Below are positions 51,001 through 60,000 of a stretch of 64,000 nt of DNA, one piece after another. How positions within the stretch are numbered: the first letter of the stretch is position 1; every line of letters starts with the position of its first letter. Where the stretch lies: contig JAQGDQ010000024.1 of NCBI GenBank assembly GCA_030141605.1, positions 885,501 through 949,500 of the forward strand, read 5' to 3'. Source of the DNA: Tubiluchus corallicola. Taxonomy: Eukaryota > Priapulida > Priapulimorpha > Priapulimorphida > Tubiluchidae. Below the pieces are notes generated by a model that did not search any database, was not told where the DNA came from, and worked only from the letters and a program-made list of their open reading frames with translations. The position numbers and the translations under genes are program-made.

Positions 51001-54000
51001 AAGTAAAATTTAGTAAAATAAACCACAGTAATTATTAATGTTCTACAAGAAAGCAAATGGCATGAAGTTAGTCATCATCGCTATCATCGTCACCACCACC
51101 ATCATTTTGGTTGGTAATGAAAAATAGTTTTCATAAACATTTACAGTTCGGTTGATAAGTAATAAAAAATGAGCTATTGGGCAACCAAATTTGTGCACAG
51201 AATTATTGGCTTAAAACATATAATACTAACATTTAATGCTTCGCTGCAAGTGTTTTTTGGAAAAAAATAAGGATATAAACAACAACTTTCCAAAACATTG
51301 TTGTTTTTTTTAACCAAACTATACAAATAAAAATCAATATGTGGCTAACATGCCTAAAATAAGTAAACTTACGCAAAACCGTAACTTCGACATTCTTCGA
51401 GTCAGAATCATCATCAATTCGACAACGAAATTGTCCTTCGTCACTAGAACGAACATTCGTTATAGAAAGAATGTAATTGTAAGTGTCATCAGAAGTCTTT
51501 AGCCTGTTAATGTTATATCGAGAATCACTAATTTCTCTATCAGTTCCATGAGTTAAAGTCACTACATTTCTTCCATCTATTTTTTCCCAATCAACCTATA
51601 AAACACATAAAAAAATAGCAGACAAAACAAAAGGAATTTCGTTCCTTTCTGTCGCCATCAATATCATTTCATGTCATTTCAAATTATTTTTTACTGTTTG
51701 CTCACCACATACTGTAAACAGTTTGCTAACACACAGCATAAGAGTGATAATGCATGCCACTGTGACAAATCAAAATTATGAGCCTATGCAAAATACTGAG
51801 GAAGCAGACAGAGAAAAAAACAATTTCAGCAATTAGCTAGCAAAAATAACCAAGCAAAAGGTCAATAACCCAATTCAGATGACCGCTCATGACATTAGAA
51901 TATCATTGAATAAAGTTGTTTACACTATTTACATTTAGCCAATGAAATATGATGTTTGACTGAACAAACTTTAAGCAAATTTTAATACCTCCTTTTTGGG
52001 GAATATGGGATATCAATCATTCAGCAGAACTTGACAAGACTGTTTAAGAAAAGTAAACAGACACAATAGCAACTCACCGTAGTTCTGGACTCTAAGCCAT
52101 CGACCTCACATTCTAGAGTAACTGTCTGTGAGCGTCGTGCCGTCACGTCACTGCTGATAAAGGTGATAAATGCTCCAGAACCAGCTAAATAATCAAAGTC
52201 GTATAAATTGTTAAGTAACTAGTAAACTTTTCATGCCACGGTTATTTAGATGCAATCATGTCACGGAAAGTTCGCATAAAGCATGTAAATGATAAGCCTC
52301 TAGTAACACTGTAACAACCACTGCTCAATGAATATTTCTCATAACATATTTGCCACTGATTTTTAGTCTCAGTGTGTGACTTGATGTAATTTCTTTTTAT
52401 GAAAGAACAAAGTACATGAGATAAGAGAGCATACCGTATCAAAATACGAATCTTCATATATTTCATAATGTTCTAAAAGCATTTCATTTTGTAAAAATTA
52501 CACGTCGTTTGTGCGACATCTCATTGCATGTGAAAGTTTTTGTAAAAAATCATAAGAAACTATCAAAAAAATTGGGATGAAGCATTCATGTCACGTAATT
52601 ATATTTACCAGATCTAACATCTACTTCTGTTTCCATAGAATCTTCTCCACTGTCAGTTGTGATGCAACGATAAGTACCATCATCTGAAGACTCAGCATCT
52701 TCAATTGAAAGTTCAAAGTGAGTTTCACTAAATTCGGTGTATTTATTAATAGAAATTCTGCTGTCAGAAGATTCGACATTGTCATCTTCAGTCAGCGTGT
52801 CGTAGCGAGAACTACTTCTTCTTTTCTCCCAACGCACCTGGTTAATAGATTATAAATGGATAAAGGCTCACTTCAACTCAAACCAGGCAGAGCAAAAATA
52901 TCATCAAAATAACAAGGCTTCAAAAAATGTTGAAGTTTACTTCAGTTAAAAAGTGTAGTACAGGTAAAAATAAATAAGTTAGTCAAGCAAACATTTCTTC
53001 CTTGCATCTTCAAACATTCTTATAGACAGGCCAACAAAATAAATAAGAAATCTGAATGGGCATGCACAAACATTATTTTAATACATCATGCGATAAAAAA
53101 GTAAACATATAAGTATCTTTCAGCCCTTAACATTCAAACTTGGAAAAATACTTCTAAATAAATACAATAATTCACTATAAACAATTAAAAATTGATGAAT
53201 ACAAAGGTACAAAGATAAAAAAGTTTTAGCAACAATGCAATTTGATGCCACTGGCTCCAACAAGGTTTCTGCAACCATTTTAATCATTTACTATGCCACC
53301 TTAAAATACTGGGCAGCATTTTTAAGCAACTTTTGTTTGATTTCACACCACACAATTCTTACGTGTGCCTGCACTCATGCAAACATAAGTAAACACAATA
53401 ACAATTTACAGTATCTGATCCAGATAATCCAGTAGCAGAGCAAAGAAGAATGATGGTAGACTCTTCCCTAACTGTGATATCAGGTGTTACACGAATTATG
53501 GTAGGCGTGCTAGTACCTCCATTACCTGTATGTAAAAAGGATCAGTGTTAATTAAAATACTAGAAGTTAAATTTTACGCATACAACTATTTTCAATACGT
53601 GGAAATCATTTGAACTAAAAGAAGTACATTGAAATGTTGACATAACAAAAGCTTCTATATTAGTTATAATGTGCAGTAAACATAATAATTCTTTAAAAAA
53701 TATTATAGCAACGTGATTTCAATCTAAACATACAAGGGCAAGCAAAAATGTGTGTAATTTATTAATTGGGCTAGATCACCGTAAATGTTAACCCAAAAAT
53801 AAAGAAAACAGAAACAAACGAATAAACAAAAAAAGAAATAGGGCAAACAAAAACGTACAAAACTCAACAACAACAAACAACAGCACACAATAAGCTAACA
53901 GACACTTACTTGTGACGACAACATCTTTAACATCAGAATCATCATCAATTTTACACCTATAAAACCCGGCATCATTTTCATCTGGATCTTCCAAAGTAAG

Positions 54001-57000
54001 TATGAAGCTGTCCTGACTAGTTTGCCTAATACTAAACCGATCGTCATCTACTCTGACATTGTCTCCTCGTGTGAGCAGTGTCACATCACCATCACTAATA
54101 AACTCCCACTCAACCTTAAAAAATTATTAAACATGCAACTATGTAAATAAATTTTTTGTAATACAGATAATATAAAACTTTCATAGTTTTCATTTGATAT
54201 AGATAACAGTATTGTTATACATTGTTCATCATTTGCTGCACAAGCAAAATGTACCTGCCAATCAATTCAACTTCCAACAATATGCAACTGAGCCTCATGG
54301 TTAGCTAAGGTCTAATTTTCTCTGTTATTGTTGACTGCCACCAACGAATGTACTTGGCTTATGAGTGAATAATTTTAGCACTCATTTTACTATTTAAGCA
54401 TAATTTTTAACTGATTTAACTTACGGTAGCAAACTACGAGAGCTAGCTACGCAGATCTGTCCATTGTTAACAAGACTTACATTTCTTGAAGAAGGAAGAT
54501 CATCTACTTCACATTCTAACTCCAGTTCATCAAGACCATTCAAAGATGTGCGATCAGAAATGAATGTGATACGTGCATCAGAGCCAGTACCTATATAAGA
54601 TAAAGATAAGAGAGCATACTGTATCAAAATACGAATCTTCATATATTTCATAATGTTCTAAAAGCATTTCATTTTGTAATAATTGCACGTCGTTTGTGCG
54701 ACATCTCATTGCATGTGAAAGTTTTTGTAAAAATCATAAGAAACTATCAAAAAAATTGGGATGAAGCATTCATGTCACGTAATTATATTTACCAGATCTA
54801 ACATCTACTTCTGTTTCCATAGAATCTTCTCCGCTGTCAGTTGTGATGCAGCGATAAGTACCATCATCTGAAGACTCAGCATCTTCAATTGAAAGTTCAA
54901 AGTGAGTTTCACTAAATTCGGTGTATTTATTAATAGAAATTCTGTTGTCAGAAGATTCGACATTGTCATCTTCAGTCAGCGTGTCGTAGCGAGAACTACT
55001 TCTTCTTTTCTCCCAACGCACCTGGTTAAAAGATTATAAATGGATAAAGGCTCACTTCAACTCAAACCAGGCAGAGGAAGAATATCATCAAAATAACAAG
55101 GCTTCAAAAAATGTCGAAGTTTACTTCAGTTAAAAAGTGTAGTACAGGTAAAAATAAATAAGTTAGTCAAGCAAACATTTCTTCCTTGCATCTTCAAACA
55201 TTCTTATAGACAGGACAACAAAATAAATAAGAAATCTGAATGGGCATGCACAAACATTATTTTGATACATTATGCGATAAAAATGTAAACATATAAGTAT
55301 CTTACAGCCCTTAACGTTCAAACTTGCAAAAATACTTCTTAATCAATACAATAATTCAATATAAACAATTAAAAATTGATGAATACAAAAGTACAAAGTA
55401 AAAAAGTTTTAGCAATAATGCATTTTGATGCCACTGGCTCCAACAAGGTTTCTGGAACCATTTTAATCATTTACTATGCTGCCTTAAAATCCTGAGCAGT
55501 ATTTCTAAGCAACTTTTGTCTGATTTCATGCCACACAATTCTTATGTGTGCCTGCACTCATGCAAACATAAGTAAACACAATAACAATTTACAGTATCTG
55601 ATCCAGATAATCCAGTAGCAGAGCAAAGAAGAATGATGGTAGACTCTTCCCTAACTGTGATATCAGGTGTTACACGAGTTATGGTAGGCGTGCTAGTACC
55701 TCCATTACCTGTATGTAAAAAGGATCAGTGTTAATTTTTACGCATACAACTATTTTCAATACGTGGAAATTATTTGAACTAAAAGAAGTACATTGAAATG
55801 TTGACATAACAAAAGCTTCTATATTAGTTATAATGTGCAGTAAACATAATAATTCTTTAAAAAATATTATAGCATCGTGATTTCAATCTAAACATACAAG
55901 GGCAAACAAAAATGTGTTTAATTTATTAATCGGGCTAGATCACTGTAAATGTTAACCAGCAAATAAAGAAAAACAGAAACAAATGAATAAACAAAAAAAG
56001 AAATAGGGCAAACAAAAACGAGCTAAACTCAACAACAACAAACAATAGCACACAATAAGCTAACAGACACTTACTTGTGACGACAACATCTTTAACATCA
56101 GAATCATCATCAATTTTACACCTATAAAACCCGGCATCATTTTCATCTGGATCTTCCAAAGTAAGTATGAAGCTGTCCTGACTAGTTTGCCTAATACTAA
56201 ACCGATCGTCATCTACTCTGACATTGTCTCCTCGTGTGAGCAGTGTCACCTCACCATCACTAATAAACTCCCACTCAACCTTAAAAAATTATTAAACATG
56301 CAACTATGTAAATAAATTTTTTGTAATACAGATAATATAAAACTTTCATAGTTTTCATTTGATATAGATAACAGTATTGTTATACATTGTTCATCATTTG
56401 CTGCACAAGCAAAATGTACCTGCCAATCAATTCAACTTCCAACAATATGCAACTGAGCCTCATGGTTAGCTAAGGTCTAATTTTCTCTGTTATTGTTGAC
56501 TGCCACCAACGAATGTACTTGGCTTATGAGTGAATAATTTTAGCACTCATTTTACTATTTAAGCATAATTTTTAACTGATTTAACTTACGGTAGCAAACT
56601 ACGAGAGCTAGCTACGCTGATCTGTCCCTTGTTAACAAGACTTACATTTCTTGAAGAAGGAAGATCATCTACTTCACATTCTAACTCCAGTTCATCAAGA
56701 CCATTCAAAGATGTGCGATCAGAAATGAATGTGATACGTGCATCAGAGCCAGTACCTATATAAGATAAAGATAAGAGAGCATACTGTATCAAAATACGAA
56801 TCTTCATATATTTCATAATGTTCTAAAAGCATTTCATTTTGTAAAAATTGCACGTCGTTTGTGCGACATCTCATTGCATGTGAAAGTTTTTGTAAAAATC
56901 ATAAGAAACTATCAAAAAAATTGGGATGAAGCATTCATGTCACGTAATTATATTTACCAGATCTAACATCTACTTCTGTTTCCATAGAATCTTCTCCGCT

Positions 57001-60000
57001 GTCAGTTGTGATGCAGCGATAAGTACCATCATCTGAAGACTCAGCATCTTCAATTGAAAGTTCAAAGTGAGTTTCACTAAATTCGGTGTATTTATTAATA
57101 GAAATTCTGTTGTCAGAAGATTCGACATTGTCATCTTCAGTCAGCGTGTCGTAGCGAGAACTACTTCTTCTTTTCTCCCAACGCACCTGGTTAAAAGATT
57201 ATAAATGGATAAAGGCTCACTTCAACTCAAACCAGGCAGAGGAAGAATATCATCAAAATAACAAGGCTTCAAAAAATGTCGAAGTTTACTTCAGTTAAAA
57301 AGTGTAGTACAGGTAAAAATAAATAAGTTAGTCAAGCAAACATTTCTTCCTTGCATCTTCAAACATTCTTATAGACAGGACAACAAAATAAATAAGAAAT
57401 CTGAATGGGCATGCACAAACATTATTTTGATACATTATGCGATAAAAATGTAAACATATAAGTATCTTACAGCCCTTAACGTTCAAACTTGCAAAAATAC
57501 TTCTTAATCAATACAATAATTCAATATAAACAATTAAAAATTGATGAATACAAAAGTACAAAGTAAAAAAGTTTTAGCAATAATGCATTTTGATGCCACT
57601 GGCTCCAACAAGGTTTCTGGAACCATTTTAATCATTTACTATGCTGCCTTAAAATCCTGGGCAGTATTTCTAAGCAACTTTTGTCTGATTTCATGCCACA
57701 CAATTCTTATGTGTGCCTGCACTCATGCAAACATAAGTAAACACAATAACAATTTACAGTATCTGATCCAGATAATCCAGTAGCAGAGCAAAGAAGAATG
57801 ATGGTAGACTCTTCCCTAACTGTGATATCAGGTGTTACACGAGTTATGGTAGGCGTGCTAGTACCTCCATTACCTGTATGTAAAAAGGATCAGTGTTAAT
57901 TTTTACGCATACAACTATTTTCAATACGTGGAAATTATTTGAACTAAAAGAAGTACATTGAAATGTTGACATAACAAAAGCTTCTATATTAGTTATAATG
58001 TGCAGTAAACATAATAATTCTTTAAAAAATATTATAGCATCGTGATTTCAATCTAAACATACAAGGGCAAACAAAAATGTGTTTAATTTATTAATCGGGC
58101 TAGATCACTGTAAATGTTAACCCACAAATAAAGAAAAACAGAAACAAACGAATAAACAAAAAAAGAAATAGGGCAAACAAAACTCAACAACAACAAACAA
58201 CAGCACACAATAAGCTAACAGACACTTACTTGTGACGACAACATCTTTAACATCAGAATCATCATCAATTTTACACCTATAAAACCCGGCATCATTTTCA
58301 TCTGGATCTCCCAAAGTAAGTATGAAGTTGTCCTGACTAGTTTGCCTAATACTAAACCGATCGTCATCTACTCTGACATTGTCTCCTCGTGTGAGCAGTN
58401 NNNNNNNNNNNNNNNNNNNNNNNNNNNNNNNNNNNNNNNNNNNNNNNNNNNNNNNNNNNNNNNNNNNNNNNNNNNNNNNNNNNNNNNNNNNNNNNNNNNA
58501 CATTCATAGTTTTAATAGAAGTCCCCCTAGCTTTGGGAAATGATAGCAAGGTGGGAATAATAACTAGAACTTAGTACTGTGTTTAGTTAATCTTCAGAAA
58601 AACAAAACAAGTTTCAAGGTTTTAGGACAAGTCTTGTTTAGGACAAAAATTTTTTGAAGGAATTCCAGTTCTAATGTGCAGTTGGATAACTTATTTTGTC
58701 TCACGAAATAAAAATGTAGCCCTTCAGTTCGAGAGCCAAGTTGTTCACATAAAAAAGCTACATAGCTCCAAAGTAATTAGCTTTATCACTATCTGGAAAT
58801 ACATGAGACACAATATCAGATGTAGTTTGGCAAAATATAAAGAAACATACATCCCGGGAAGTAGGGAGATCATCTACTTCACAATCTAACTCCAATTCGT
58901 CCAAATTCTGCAAGGAGGTTCGTTCAGATATAAATGTTATACGAGCATCAGATCCAGTGCCTACATAATTGAAGCAAAATAAAAATAAACAAAAAAAATC
59001 TATATTTTACATCGATACCTCAATGCATGATAAATACTTGTCTACTAAAAATATTACATATGTTAATATGTAGTGGGTTATTAAGTAACAATAGCAATGT
59101 TGTTAGAAGAAAATATGTCATGAATCCCTGCAGCCATAATAAGTTACGATTTCTATACAGTAACATACAGTAAATTGGGTCACTTCATATAATTAACCCA
59201 CATCAAAAACAATATTGAAGACAGTAGTGCAGACCACTAAAAAAGAGGCATGACATGAATATTTCTACACAAAAGTTAGGATTTGTTTAATGAATCTTAA
59301 ATAATCAATAAAGGGATTTTGCCTGCTTTAGCAGACAAAAGTGACCTTTGACCTTATTTGAAAAGACATTGCAGACACAAATCGATTAACTCATGAAAAC
59401 AATAGCTGAAATATCTGATCTTTAAACAGAGTAGGTTTCAATTTTTATGTTACGTTCTTATCACAAGTATCAAATTGGTTGGGCTCTAGTTGGAAGACTT
59501 GGACTGAGACCGTACAGAACAGAGAATTTTGGTGGTATGCTAAAGATAAAAACAATATTATCACTGAATGTATAAATATAACTTGTTTGGCACACATAGG
59601 TTTGTCTGGTTTTCATTTATCTGATAATTCTTACACAACAGAAAGTGAATTAAATTTTTGCTTTTCTTTTAAACTAAATTATTTACAATAATCATGTATC
59701 CGATACCCTTTTGATACTTGCTCAATGATAAATTATTCACTCATTGTGACACATTCATAATTAGCTGTTAGTAGTTGTAGCATTATATCTAACAAATGGT
59801 AGATGAAACAATGCTCACCTTTCCAAACTGCTTCTATGGATATAATACAGTTATTATTAAACCAAAGCTAACAATCTCACGGAAACAAATGCCAATTAGA
59901 TATTAAATTACCCAATGTATCACACATATTACCATTTAAGAACAATACAATGTGCCTGTAAATTACAGTATTGTACAAAAATTACCATCTCTCACAACTA

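Larger units (their letters stand above)
52430..58399. repeat. Tandem 2.17-kb exon array, about 2.75 copies
   Basis: Equivalent sites recur at 52837, 55021 and 57186, and at 54481 and 56646, giving periods of 2184 and 2165 bp. Each unit holds four exons (two Ig domains) plus their introns. Intron sequences are almost identical too, so the duplication is recent. The copies at 54.6-56.8 and 56.8-58.4 kb are closest. The copy at 52.4-54.6 kb has a ~19-bp length difference near 53560. The third copy is cut by the scaffold gap at 58,400. Confidence 0.93.

Noticed and set aside
53235-57783. Repeated plus-strand ORFs containing ATGSNKVS and ISKHNNNLQYLIQ
   Set aside because: They recur only because the intron is duplicated in the tandem array. 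They overlap the true minus-strand exon and its splice donor.
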